A DNA stretch of 64,000 nucleotides from Streptomyces rishiriensis (GTDB lineage: Bacteria > Actinomycetota > Actinomycetes > Streptomycetales > Streptomycetaceae). The position numbers and the translations under genes are program-made. Below, in pieces: positions 19,201 through 27,170 of the stretch; the first letter of the stretch is position 1; every line of letters begins with the position of its first letter. Under the pieces are notes generated by a model that did not search any database, was not told the origin of the DNA, and saw only the letters and a list, made by a program, of their open reading frames with translations. The stretch spans positions 248,001 to 312,000 of the forward strand of contig NZ_BEWA01000013.1 in the NCBI RefSeq assembly GCF_003112535.1. Reading direction: 5' to 3'.

Positions 19201-19266
19201 GCGGAGCGGGACCCGGCTGCGTCCGCACAACGCGCCGAACAGGACGCGGTCGCGCAGCCCGTGTGA
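16264..19266 (+). CDS. VirB4-like secretion ATPase
   Basis: 1000 residues. An N-terminal membrane helix (MLILLGGAAAFFVVAMIMAA) and a basic Ser/Arg-rich linker precede a ~450-residue VirB4 N-domain. The ATPase core has a P-loop (IVGASGGGKSSLALQ, about 540-552), a Walker B (PKALFVDEAYVV, about 822-833) and a downstream sensor region (VTVLITQQAIDLVQIED). VirB4 motors power assembly or export by type IV systems. Length is somewhat above the usual 800-900 because of the membrane arm. Operon mates are the VirB3-like protein and a lipoprotein. The ATPase motifs are complete, so the machine is likely active. Confidence 0.92.
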   Translation: MFMLILLGGAAAFFVVAMIMAASSSKKNGQGGQRGSNRSSSARSRQSGSSASARREDLRLPYRYADDMIFVHGDSVWTGLVLPNAIDEYLNAGELQAMAEGPARGLLNLARGDRNVECHYRKVYQPITAMTWAEELNAIAWEPTENYKAYNLRKAEYQERIGAKRERNILLVKLGSLKRTNGGSGVVAQDDEPYDEPGLLRGVRGAADQAAATATGVADEYLSPHVLAEWTQVAVEVHESLEGLKGAPLSREELVWLIRKPLHGDLPVPPEPVLGSRAWGPNQFDLVVDFSGENRKTHIVLNQYDEVTGEQQTSYTTTLVAANWPAETRFRQSTAWARYAAQHVDFPVEIDMRFTLIPYLKFKDRADKIRGNLVDEMNDMANSGRSPDTRLATQVTRAQELVDDIDEHKMPGMEAQIRFTISAHDVKELERRRRVLEMQFKQDLKVTLLRPTRQQWRLLQSQLPGDAPKLPIAPYLRLQEVEQLGAGLPTAGTELGDNPEQRSGKRLGWVGNLVGWAGKMPVHYSLHVGPARNDGGGLAIVGASGGGKSSLALQKFYEESESGVRCLVIDPKTDFAQMCYYLAFGSQVNDPDFAGDAETGLLGTPQSRFQPINPEFWAETEVVDLLKGQAGVLDPWVIARDVPAGRLLAESMLRGFLGDEDYQRVRLPVIEGMATVIGRYNSAIRQAVEQGHTARDAELAVPRPTLWQVVDEVVAAYDHAVATGDREAQKDLKLAQMLLTELRTLPYARLSFAEHPQPLSSMRKRRTVITLRGFQSPAASDPRNWNPAERLAATALMAVVELGSQMLDVGYEKNPVTGEIGLRPKALFVDEAYVVTATESGRDLMRRALKQGRSYLAVTVLITQQAIDLVQIEDSEARSGGANQIHTVFAFKQKSAQEASLVAPLLGRPENDPKVIAALQELRTGVCLQRDADKRVGTVAVDLVFQEILAATDTNGTTRPARQGVNPPLSVWDWTFMQEAERDPAASAQRAEQDAVAQPV

Positions 19267-19316
19267 CGACGGCGGACCGCCTGCCCACCCCCCCATCAGC
19301 ACTGAGGACGGACACC

Positions 19317-19907
19317 ATGCGAATCAAGCGAGCGCTCGCGATCGGCGCCACCCTCGTCGCGTTGACGGCAGTGGCGGGATGCGGAGGTGACGACGCCAAG
19401 AAGACCGACGACAAGGGCCCGGCCGGCAGCACACCCGGGAGCGCCGGACAGACCGCCGCGGGCAGCGGTCTGCCCAAGGCGGCCGACCTGGCATCCATCG
19501 CGTACTACGTGAACAAGTACACCCCCTGTCTGGACCTGAAGACGGGGGCCGAGTACGACGTCAACCACGACGGGGACAAGGCCGCGTGGGGCGCCGACGA
19601 GGCCGCGGACCCGTCCTGGGGCATCAAGGAACGGGGTGTGTGCAGCGACGGCTCCGGCGCCCCCGTCGCCCTGCTGTCCGTGGCGGACATGAAGAAGCTC
19701 CAGACCGCCGCGAAGGCGGACAACGAGCGGTTCCTCGTGGGCGAGGACTTCGCGGTCGTCCCGGTCGGGAGTCAGACGATCCAGGGCCTGCAGAAGTCCG
19801 GGCTGAGGTTCCTCACGTGCGATCCGGACTTCTCCGCGCCCAGCGGCTTCGAGAAGAGCCCGGCACTCGTCGAGGGCTGCGTCCTGACCGACTACTTCTC
19901 CAGCTGA
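19317..19907 (+). CDS. Lipoprotein of the type IV-like operon
   Basis: 196 residues, ATG at 19317 behind GAGGAC. Signal peptide MRIKRALAIGATLVALTAV with lipobox AVAGC, then a Lys/Asp/Gly linker and a folded domain (DLASIAYYVNKYTPCLDLKT, SWGIKERGVCSDGSGAPVAL) that holds four cysteines able to form disulfides. No enzymatic motif. Likely anchored to the outer membrane face and part of the channel; comparable small lipoproteins (VirB7-type) stabilise such complexes, which is an inference from position. Confidence 0.75.
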   Translation: MRIKRALAIGATLVALTAVAGCGGDDAKKTDDKGPAGSTPGSAGQTAAGSGLPKAADLASIAYYVNKYTPCLDLKTGAEYDVNHDGDKAAWGADEAADPSWGIKERGVCSDGSGAPVALLSVADMKKLQTAAKADNERFLVGEDFAVVPVGSQTIQGLQKSGLRFLTCDPDFSAPSGFEKSPALVEGCVLTDYFSS

Positions 19908-19957
19908 ACCGGACCGCCGCCGCCTCTCTCCGTCCCCGCGTTCTCGAAGGATTCCAG

Positions 19958-22165
19958 ATGCCCTCGCGCAAAGCGTTGCAACGGGCCCTCACCAAGGCCG
20001 CCACAGCCGTCCGGGCCGTCGTCTTCGCGGTGCTCACCCTGACGGCTCTCACCCTGGCCGTGCCGACCCCGGCGTACGCGGGCTTCTCCTGCGACTTCAC
20101 GGGCGACGACAGCTACCAGATGGACACGCCCGGCACCAACGGCGAGTCCATGTTCGCTGCGGTCATGCAGTGGGACAAGGACACCAAGCAGTCGACCACG
20201 CTCCTGGACGACTCCGGGACGACGACCGGCGCGGTGAAGATGCCCAACTCGCCGGACACGTACACGATGTACGAACTCAACGGCATGCGCGGCATGAACT
20301 GGTCCCAGACGTTCAAGGGGCGCGGCGACGCCTCCGAGGACAACGGCAACTGGGGCAGCGGCGCCGATGACTGCTCGGTGATGTCCTACATCAACAACGG
20401 CATCGCCGACTCCATCCTCAACGGCACCAAGATCTTCACCAGGGCCGCCATCTCCATCAAGGAGTCGGCCTCCAACCCCAGCCCGCTCGCCGGTCTCTAC
20501 GAGGGCCGCGACAGCGTCGTGAAGACGCTGAAGGAGAACGTGCTGCGCCCGGCCGTCCCCGTCATGATCCTGCTCGTCGGGCTGTGGGTGTTCACCAAGT
20601 GGCGCAAGGGCGACATGCGCGAGGTGTGGGCGGGTATCTCCTGGTCCGCCCTGACGATCGTCGCCGTCACGGCGTTCCTGACCGGGGGCAACTACGACAA
20701 GTTCGTGGGCACCGCGGACTCCTACATCGCCCGGGCCAACTCCGCTCTGACCGAGGTCGTCCTCGCCGGAGTCTCGGGAGAGACCCAGGCGCCCTGCGAC
20801 CTGGACAAGGGGGCCTACAACCGCGGTCTGCGGATATCCAGCTGCGCCATGTACGACACGCTGGTCTTCCGGCCCTGGGCGTTGGGTCAGTTCGGCGATC
20901 CGGGCAAGAACTGCATCTTCAAGAAGGACGACGGCGGCAAGCTCGTCAACGGCGTGTGCGTCCCCGCCGAGCAGAACAAGACATGCTCCTGGGGCAAGGG
21001 GGCCCGCTGTGAGGACCTGCGGGTGATCCAGCTCGTGGCCCAGTCGAAGACGAACGTCGACGCCTTCAGCGACAAGAAGCTCGACAAGTTCAAGCAGGAC
21101 TGGGTCCCCATCCGGCAGGACATAGCCGGCGGCAAGGACAAGGGCGACGACGTCGGTGACATGCACATCTACCCGGTCGCCTTCGACGAATGGGCGGGCA
21201 AGAACGCAGGCAACCGGGTGGGGCTCGCGTTCTACTCGATCATCGCCGCGCTCATCGTCGGGCTCATGGTCATCGTCCTGAGCGCCCTCACCCTGCTCTG
21301 GCACGCGGTCACCCTGATCCTGGTCATCCTGCTGCCGCTGGTGGCCACGATCGGCATCCATCCCTCGCAGCAGAAACTGCTGAAGAGCTGGCTCGAGACG
21401 TTCATCCACAGCTTCGTGCTGCGCGCGGGCTTCGGCGTGATCCTGACCGTCCTGCTGGTGCTCTACCAGATGATCCTGCCGGCCAAGGTCGCCCTCGGAA
21501 CCCAGCTGCTCATGCTGCTCCTCGTCACCATCGCCATCGTCATGATGCTGAAGAAACTCCTCGGCGGAAACTTCACCCCGCAGGTCGCGGGTGGCGAGGA
21601 CATGCTCGGCCTCCGGGACGCCGCGGGGAAGGTGACCGCCATGGCGCCGGGTCTGGCGGCCTCCACGACCAAGACCTCGGGCCGCGTCGCGAGCGGCGGC
21701 GCCAAGGGCGCCGCCTGGACGGCCGACAGAGTGGTCACCGGCGGCAGGGGCCGCGGCAAGATGCAGCAGTGGGGCTGGATCGGGCAGTCCAAGCGCGAGC
21801 AGCGCAAGGCCCAGAACCAGACCTCGGAGACGACGCGGATGAAGTACGAGCAGACGCGCGAGGAGTTCGAGGCCCGGCCGGCGGCCCAGCCGGAGCCGGA
21901 GGCCCCCCAGCGTGGTCGCAGGGTCAGCGGCGGCAGCGGCCAGTCGCCGCAGCCGACGACGCCGTCCGAACCTCGTCCGGTCCCGGTCCCGGCCCCGGCA
22001 CCGCAGCAGCCGCGGCCGCAGACGCAGCAGCCGCACGTGCCCCAGCCGCAGGTCCCGCAGCCGCAGGCGCCCCGGCCCCGCCCCGCGCCCGTGGAGCACC
22101 CTGCGCCCCACCCCGCGCCCCCGCCGCAGCCCCGGGACCCCCGCGGCCCCAGCGGCCGCGTCTGA
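19958..22165 (+). CDS. TrbL/VirB6-like polytopic membrane protein
   Basis: 735 residues, ATG at 19958. A cleavable signal (AVLTLTALTLAVPTPAYAG) leads to an exported domain. Membrane helices follow near residues 192-212 and 222-245, then a second exported loop with paired cysteines (250-415), then four or more helices at about 418-535 (GLAFYSIIAALIVGLMVIVL, FGVILTVLLVLYQMILP). The cytoplasmic tail (640-735) is Pro/Gln-rich (PQPQVPQPQAPRPRP). This plan fits the TrbL/VirB6 channel component of type IV systems. Upstream lipoprotein and downstream soluble genes are in the same direction with short gaps. Confidence 0.75.
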   Translation: MPSRKALQRALTKAATAVRAVVFAVLTLTALTLAVPTPAYAGFSCDFTGDDSYQMDTPGTNGESMFAAVMQWDKDTKQSTTLLDDSGTTTGAVKMPNSPDTYTMYELNGMRGMNWSQTFKGRGDASEDNGNWGSGADDCSVMSYINNGIADSILNGTKIFTRAAISIKESASNPSPLAGLYEGRDSVVKTLKENVLRPAVPVMILLVGLWVFTKWRKGDMREVWAGISWSALTIVAVTAFLTGGNYDKFVGTADSYIARANSALTEVVLAGVSGETQAPCDLDKGAYNRGLRISSCAMYDTLVFRPWALGQFGDPGKNCIFKKDDGGKLVNGVCVPAEQNKTCSWGKGARCEDLRVIQLVAQSKTNVDAFSDKKLDKFKQDWVPIRQDIAGGKDKGDDVGDMHIYPVAFDEWAGKNAGNRVGLAFYSIIAALIVGLMVIVLSALTLLWHAVTLILVILLPLVATIGIHPSQQKLLKSWLETFIHSFVLRAGFGVILTVLLVLYQMILPAKVALGTQLLMLLLVTIAIVMMLKKLLGGNFTPQVAGGEDMLGLRDAAGKVTAMAPGLAASTTKTSGRVASGGAKGAAWTADRVVTGGRGRGKMQQWGWIGQSKREQRKAQNQTSETTRMKYEQTREEFEARPAAQPEPEAPQRGRRVSGGSGQSPQPTTPSEPRPVPVPAPAPQQPRPQTQQPHVPQPQVPQPQAPRPRPAPVEHPAPHPAPPPQPRDPRGPSGRV

Positions 22166-22203
22166 CCCGCGCCCCTTCCCGTCGCCCTCCTAGGAGCCAC
22201 TGA

Positions 22204-22842
22204 ATGCCCACGTTGACCGCCAACCGCACCCCCGACCAGTTGGTCGCGGAACTGGAGAGGCTCCTCGACGTGGACTGGCCGACAGTGTGGGCGGGGGTGC
22301 CGGTGGACACGGAACAGCGAAAGCGCTGGTCAGCGGGGTTCGGCTGGCGTCCGTTGTGGTTCCAGGGCGGTTTGCGGGTCCGCACGGCCCTGGGCGGCCG
22401 CCTGCACCTCGCCTCCCGGGCGCTCGGCAGCCCGGTAACCCGTGTCGACCACACGGTGTGGTCGGCCCGGGCCCTGGACCGTGAGGAGAACGCACTCGTC
22501 ACGGGCCTGGGGGAAGCCCACTGGGCTGCCTGTCTGAACTCCCTGCGCGGTTTGTTGGGCAATCCGGTCTGGAACGGCTCCTGGGACGCACCCGGCTTTC
22601 CGGAACTGCCGGGTCCGGGAGTGCGGCCGGGAGCGGAGTGGCGCGCTCAGCACCAGGACCCGCACAGCGTCGCGGTGTGGCGTTTCCGGGTGCCGCAGGC
22701 GCCGGTCTTCGAGCTCAGAATGACGCTGGGTGCGGGTGCCCCGCGTGGCCCGGTGCCGGCCGATGCGAGGATCGGACTCTCCTGCCACGCACCCGCCCCC
22801 GCGGGGTCCCCCGTGGTAGGCGCCGCGCCGATGAACCGGTGA
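22204..22842 (+). CDS. Conserved soluble protein, paralogue A (DUF6301-like?)
   Basis: 212 residues, ATG at 22204 behind CTAGGAG. The N-terminal region (TPDQLVAELERLLDVDWPTV) is clearly related to that of the next gene (SPEQFAEELKGLEHVDWPAV), with further shared features: WAG, FGW, W(N/D)GSWD or GAWDDP and PGFPELP-like turns. No signal peptide, helix bundle or catalytic motif. A DUF6301-type assignment is from memory. Position between the VirB6-like gene and the orphan at 23477 suggests an accessory or chaperone-like role, not proven. Confidence 0.6.
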   Translation: MPTLTANRTPDQLVAELERLLDVDWPTVWAGVPVDTEQRKRWSAGFGWRPLWFQGGLRVRTALGGRLHLASRALGSPVTRVDHTVWSARALDREENALVTGLGEAHWAACLNSLRGLLGNPVWNGSWDAPGFPELPGPGVRPGAEWRAQHQDPHSVAVWRFRVPQAPVFELRMTLGAGAPRGPVPADARIGLSCHAPAPAGSPVVGAAPMNR

Positions 22843-22871
22843 CGCGCGGAACGCGAGGAAGGTGAAGATCG

Positions 22872-23480
22872 ATGACAACCCTCAAGATCGAGCGCAGCCC
22901 CGAGCAGTTCGCCGAGGAGCTCAAGGGCCTTGAGCACGTGGACTGGCCGGCCGTCTGGGCCGGCCCGCCGAACCCCGGCGAGGCACTGGACGACTGGTGT
23001 GCGCTGTTCGGCTGGAAGCCGACCTCCGCCGAGCGGGTACTGACTGTGCGCAGCGGCACGGGACAGGGCTTCGGGCTCTACCCCGTGCGCGAGGCCGGAT
23101 GGGCTCCGGTCAAGCAGCTCAGCTGGACCAGCTGGGAATTGTGGGCGCAGGACCCGTCCGAGAACGACGAGGTCCTGGCACAGTCGGCCGGAACATGGGC
23201 TTCATACGTGGCGGCCGCCCGCCCGGTGCTCGGTGAACCCGCTTTCGCCGGTGCCTGGGACGACCCCGCCTTCCCGGAACCGCCGCACGAGCGGCACTGG
23301 CTCATGCCCTCCGACCTTCGCCTGGAGGACATGGACCCCTACCGCATGGCGATGTGGCGGGAGAGCGACCCCGAAGGCCGCATCACCGTGCTGACCGTCA
23401 GCCTGGGACCCGCCACCGGCCCCGGCGGGTACCGCAGCGCGCGCATCAATGTCGACTGCTATCCCCCGGAGCACCTGTGA
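22872..23480 (+). CDS. Conserved soluble protein, paralogue B
   Basis: 202 residues, ATG at 22872 behind GAGGAAGG. A tandem paralogue of the preceding gene: the first 25 residues align closely (EELKGLEHVDWPAVWAG) and a matching block lies near residue 115 (AGAWDDPAFPEPPHE). The C-terminal part ends in a beta-rich segment (ITVLTVSLGPATGPGGY). The duplication implies either two partners or two dosage forms. Its stop overlaps the GTG of the next gene by 4 bp (GTGA), so translation is coupled. Confidence 0.6.
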   Translation: MTTLKIERSPEQFAEELKGLEHVDWPAVWAGPPNPGEALDDWCALFGWKPTSAERVLTVRSGTGQGFGLYPVREAGWAPVKQLSWTSWELWAQDPSENDEVLAQSAGTWASYVAAARPVLGEPAFAGAWDDPAFPEPPHERHWLMPSDLRLEDMDPYRMAMWRESDPEGRITVLTVSLGPATGPGGYRSARINVDCYPPEHL

Positions 23481-24727
23481 TCCAAGTACACGTGTCGGAC
23501 CAGGTCCTCGACGACGCCCGCGCCCGCCAACGGGAAGGTGAGGCCTCCCTGACCCCGGCACAGGTCAAGCGGATCGCCAAACAGCTGGGCGAGGGCATCG
23601 ACGGCCTGCCACCCGAGGAATACCGGGAGCGACTCCGCGAACGGGTCAAGGAGTTCGCGCTCGCCCAGGACGTCGACCTTGCCACCCCGGACACCAGGTC
23701 GACCTTCTGGTCCTATCAGTTGGAAGACCACCCCGGTATCGACGCTCAAACCGGGGAGACGCTCTACAGCATGCACATGGCGGCCGCGTACACAGAGGCT
23801 CAGAACTCGATCACGCCGGACACGCTGCGGTACCTGGAAGGCACGCCGGGCGGAGTGGCACTGGGCGAACTCCACCTGTGGGATGCCCAGGTCCAGAACG
23901 CCCTGGGCCTGAACAAGGAAGCGGGTCTGGCCCTGGCCTACGACGCCTGGGGCACCCTCTCCGAGAAGTACGCCGCGAAGACCGAGAACGAAGCCCTGTT
24001 CTTCATGGCCGAACTCAACCCGGGAACCGTCGCCTACCAGACCGAGTCGCGCCAGCTCCGCCAGGACGGCAAGCTCGACATCATCCAGTTCATGTATCCG
24101 GCGCCGGCGCAGAAGTACGCGGATCTCGCCCCGGAGACACAGGAGTTGCTGGCCTCCCAAGCCGTCCGCGCCCAGGTCCACACCTTCGCGTACGACGAGG
24201 CCGACCCCAAGTACACGCCGCTGACCAAGGCCGGCCACCTCGACCTGGAGCAGCTGAAAGCACTCCCCGCCCCCGAGGCCCAGCGTGCCGCCGTCCTGGA
24301 GGTGTGCGCCCGGGTGGCGACGCTGGACGGTCCGGCCCGGGCGGCCGACGTGGAGAAGCTCGTCGAGGAGATCAAGGTGCTGCGACCGGACCACGAGGTC
24401 ACGCTGCCCGGCGCCGAGGACCGGCAGTGGGCGGCCGAACTCCGCGGCCGGGACCTGGACGCGCCGACGGCGCCCGAACCCGTCGCCGTGAGCACCCACG
24501 GCCAGTACCTTCCCGGCGTCAAGGTCGACGCCCGCACGGGGCCCGCCCCGTTGGAGCCGCTCGCCTTCCCGGCGCCCGGGACGGCCGCCGTGCACGCCCA
24601 CACCTTCCTGCCCGGTGTCAGTGCGCAGGCGAAGTCCGTCCTCGCGGGCAGGACCGACACCCCGGCAGCCGCCCCCGCGGCCCCTCCCGCCCCCGAGCGG
24701 TCACGCGACACCGACATGGGAGTGTGA
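23477..24727 (+). CDS. 416-residue orphan, translationally coupled
   Basis: Starts at GTG 23477 in a GTGA overlap with the preceding stop. I do not recognise the family. What can be seen: a charged helical N-terminus (AQVKRIAKQLGEGIDGL, YRERLRERVKEFALAQDVDL), a mixed middle rich in aromatic residues (FWSYQLEDHPGIDAQTGETL, ENEALFFMAELNPGTVAYQ), a helical stretch (EAQRAAVLEVCARVATLDGP), and an Ala/Pro-rich tail in which LPGV occurs twice. No signal peptide or membrane segment. Its place among secretion genes makes a cargo or cytoplasmic adaptor possible; this is a guess from position alone. Confidence 0.6.
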   Translation: MIQVHVSDQVLDDARARQREGEASLTPAQVKRIAKQLGEGIDGLPPEEYRERLRERVKEFALAQDVDLATPDTRSTFWSYQLEDHPGIDAQTGETLYSMHMAAAYTEAQNSITPDTLRYLEGTPGGVALGELHLWDAQVQNALGLNKEAGLALAYDAWGTLSEKYAAKTENEALFFMAELNPGTVAYQTESRQLRQDGKLDIIQFMYPAPAQKYADLAPETQELLASQAVRAQVHTFAYDEADPKYTPLTKAGHLDLEQLKALPAPEAQRAAVLEVCARVATLDGPARAADVEKLVEEIKVLRPDHEVTLPGAEDRQWAAELRGRDLDAPTAPEPVAVSTHGQYLPGVKVDARTGPAPLEPLAFPAPGTAAVHAHTFLPGVSAQAKSVLAGRTDTPAAAPAAPPAPERSRDTDMGV

Positions 24728-24734
24728 CGCCACC

Positions 24735-25436
24735 ATGAGCCGCACCCCGCCGAGCCGCACCACGCGCGCCACCCGTCCAGCAGGCCCCGCCCGGCGGCCC
24801 GGCGCCGACCGGCCGGACGCATCCACCGCCCCCTCCCTCCCCCTCCTGCGCCGCTTCCTCCGCCAGGAGAAGGCCGACACCTGGGCCGTCCGTCTCCTCC
24901 CCCGCGTCGTCTTCGGCGCGGCGGCGCTCTACACGGTGATCGTCCTCGCCTCCCGGAGCGGCTCCAGCTTCGTGGCGGTCGTCGCCACCCTGTTCCTCGG
25001 CCTCTCGCTGTGGCTCATGCGCCGCCGCACCCAGCTCCTCCTGGCCCTGGGGACGAGCATCCTCGCCGTCGCCTTCACCGGCTACTTCTCCGCCGTCGGC
25101 GACTCGGCCCGCCTGCGCGAGGACGCCGGCGCCACCGTCACCGGCCAGGCCGCCTTCGGCTACTGGGCGCTCGCCGGAATGGCGCTCCTCGGCGCGTGGA
25201 TGGTGAAGGACCACCCGGGCCGACGAGGTCTCACCGTCGCGCTCGCGGATGTGATCCTCGTCATCGCGTCCGTAGTCGGAATGTTCCTGCCGGAAGCGGG
25301 GGTAGCGCTCGGTTTTCTCGGAGTGCTCGCCGTGCTGGCGCTGCGCGGAGGCACCGCGAAAGCGGTTACGGGCCGGGCGCGCCAGGCACTCGGCCGCCTG
25401 CGAGCCGGCAAAGCCAGTGACCCTGCGGACAGTTGA
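24735..25436 (+). CDS. Polytopic membrane protein of the type IV-like operon
   Basis: 233 residues, ATG at 24735, only 8 bp after the previous stop. A disordered Arg/Pro/Ala-rich N-terminus (~55 residues) is followed by five or six membrane helices (VVFGAAALYTVIVLA, FVAVVATLFLGLSLWLM, LLLALGTSILAVAFTGYF, FGYWALAGMALLGAWM, VALADVILVIASVVGMFL, VALGFLGVLAVLALRG). No motif identifies a transport function. Last membrane gene of the operon before the WhiB-like regulator. Confidence 0.65.
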   Translation: MSRTPPSRTTRATRPAGPARRPGADRPDASTAPSLPLLRRFLRQEKADTWAVRLLPRVVFGAAALYTVIVLASRSGSSFVAVVATLFLGLSLWLMRRRTQLLLALGTSILAVAFTGYFSAVGDSARLREDAGATVTGQAAFGYWALAGMALLGAWMVKDHPGRRGLTVALADVILVIASVVGMFLPEAGVALGFLGVLAVLALRGGTAKAVTGRARQALGRLRAGKASDPADS

Positions 25437-25465
25437 GGCCCGTGTGAACGTTTCGTCTCGTCACT

Positions 25466-25526
25466 GTGCCAAGTCGGCACATGGTTTGCAGATGCGTTGC
25501 ACGGGCTTGACGGAACGCTTTAGAGT
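25466..25526 (+). promoter_or_regulatory. Candidate promoter and palindrome before the WhiB-like gene
   Basis: TTGCAC (25497-25502), an 18-bp spacer and TAGAGT (25521-25526) form a good SigA-type promoter about 40 bp before the ATG at 25564. Just upstream lies a palindrome GTGCC-AAGTC-GGCAC (25466-25480), well placed for a repressor or activator. This suggests that the WhiB-like regulator can be transcribed apart from the secretion operon. Confidence 0.5.
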
Positions 25527-25563
25527 CCCCCCGGATCACGCATCACCACGGGGGAACACACGC

Positions 25564-27126
25564 ATGCCTATGGTCAGCCATACGGCGCTTCCCGCGCGCC
25601 CCGCGCGCGGGGCGGCACGAGGACCGGGAGCGGGCGCCGGGGCACACAGCCCCGACGCCGCCCTGCCCTGCCAGCGCCGACCGGACGTCTTCCAGCACCC
25701 GCTGCTGGAGGCGCCCGCGGACATTCCGCACACCTCGCCCGAACAGCGCCACCAACACCTCGTCCTGCTCCGCACCGCCCGCGACCTGTGCGCTTCCTGC
25801 CCGTTGTGGGCGGAATGCCTCCAGGACACCGTCGTCCACGCCGAGCCGTACGGTTATGCCGCCGCGACGACGCTCGACGACCGCCGCTGGATCCGCCGGG
25901 CCCTCGGCGTCGGCGACGCGAACGGCGACCTGCCCAGCCACCCGACGGAGACCCCCGGCGCGGCTCCGGGCCACCACTCCGGCGAAACGTCACGCCGCCT
26001 GCTGCGCCTGCGCTCGCGCAGCACCGGCCCGGCCTCCCGGCACGCCGCCGGACCCGGCCTGCCCGCAGTGGAGCGGGTCCTCGACGCGTTCGACGCGCGC
26101 CAGGACCAACTGGCGCAGCCACAGCGTGAGTTGCCGGGCATACCGAGGCAGTTGCACCAGCACACCGCCGCACAGCGAACACACAGCGACGGTCACCGCC
26201 CCACCGCTTCCAGACACCCCCACCCCCACGCACACCCGGAAAGCAGGAGCGAGGACATGGCAGCGGCCGAGTCCGGGCAGCGGATCGCCTTCTCGTACGA
26301 GGACCCCGCCCAGGCCGTACGACAGGCTCTGCTGGCCCCGCTGATCCGCGCCGCGCTGCCCACACTGGACAGCCTGGAGCAGCTGGCCACGATGCTGGCC
26401 AGCCTGCCGGGCGGCGAGATCGCGCCGGAGACGCCGGACACCGTCCGCGCCGCCCGCAAGGCCGTGGAGACGCTGGCCCCGCACGACGCCCAGGACTGCG
26501 CCGCGGCCTCCCCCGGCGTCTCGCCCCCGCGCGCCCTGACCGGCTCGGTCTCCGTCGAGCTGGCCACCACCGACCCGGTGACGGCTCTGCGCCGCGACTT
26601 CCTGGAACCGCTGCTGCGCGAACTCGCCTCCTCGCTCGCGAACATAGAGAAGGTGGCGACCATGCTCGCCGCGGCCGGCGCCCCGGGCGGCGACGGCGGC
26701 GAGATCGACCTCGAACCGGTCCGCACCGCCCTGCAGGGCATCCGCCAGTGCCTCCCGCATCCGGTGCCGAGCCGCAGGACGACCGCCGGCACGGGCCAGG
26801 CAGCCGCCCTCACCGCCCCGGGCGCCCGCCACGCCACCGCTCCCCACGCCCCCAGCATCCGGGCGGCCGTGGAAACGGCCGTGTCGGCCTTCCCCGGCCC
26901 GTTCTCCGCCCGCGACGTGCTGCGCGCACTGCCGCACGGCGTCTACGGCGACCCCTCGAAGACGATCAGCAACGTCCTGTCCGCGATGGTCAAGTCGGGC
27001 CGCCTGCGACGCATCGCGCGCGGCACGTACGCTCGCACCGTCGACGTCGTCACGGACGTCACCGTCGGCATGGCCGTCGACGTCGCCGCGGACGTCCGCG
27101 AGCAGGACGAGGCGAAGAGCGCCTGA
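25564..27126 (+). CDS. Long WhiB-like regulator with C-terminal winged helix
   Basis: 520 residues, ATG at 25564 behind GGGGGA (ATG 25570 is the alternative). Residues ~30-115 carry a WhiB-type cluster: Cys in ALPCQRRPDVF, then the CxxCxxxxxC of DLCASCPLWAECLQ, and, where the usual G(V/I)WGG turn should be, GYAAATTLDDRR. Four Cys ligands are present, so a 4Fe-4S cluster is likely. The middle holds two similar helical blocks (QALLAPLIRAALPTLDSLEQ and RDFLEPLLRELASSLANIEK). The C-terminus (about 430-500) is a winged helix (VETAVSAFPGPFSARDVLRA, KTISNVLSAMVKSGRLRRIA). Normal Wbl proteins have about 80-130 residues. Probably senses redox or NO and controls the adjacent operons. Confidence 0.75.
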   Translation: MPMVSHTALPARPARGAARGPGAGAGAHSPDAALPCQRRPDVFQHPLLEAPADIPHTSPEQRHQHLVLLRTARDLCASCPLWAECLQDTVVHAEPYGYAAATTLDDRRWIRRALGVGDANGDLPSHPTETPGAAPGHHSGETSRRLLRLRSRSTGPASRHAAGPGLPAVERVLDAFDARQDQLAQPQRELPGIPRQLHQHTAAQRTHSDGHRPTASRHPHPHAHPESRSEDMAAAESGQRIAFSYEDPAQAVRQALLAPLIRAALPTLDSLEQLATMLASLPGGEIAPETPDTVRAARKAVETLAPHDAQDCAAASPGVSPPRALTGSVSVELATTDPVTALRRDFLEPLLRELASSLANIEKVATMLAAAGAPGGDGGEIDLEPVRTALQGIRQCLPHPVPSRRTTAGTGQAAALTAPGARHATAPHAPSIRAAVETAVSAFPGPFSARDVLRALPHGVYGDPSKTISNVLSAMVKSGRLRRIARGTYARTVDVVTDVTVGMAVDVAADVREQDEAKSA

Positions 27127-27170
27127 GCCGGAAGTGATCCGGAACCGAGCCGGAAGGAACCCGACCCCCG

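Noticed and set aside
16243..19302. A 1019-codon open frame opposite the VirB4-like gene
   Set aside because: Antisense shadow; no recognisable domains, and the plus strand carries complete ATPase motifs.
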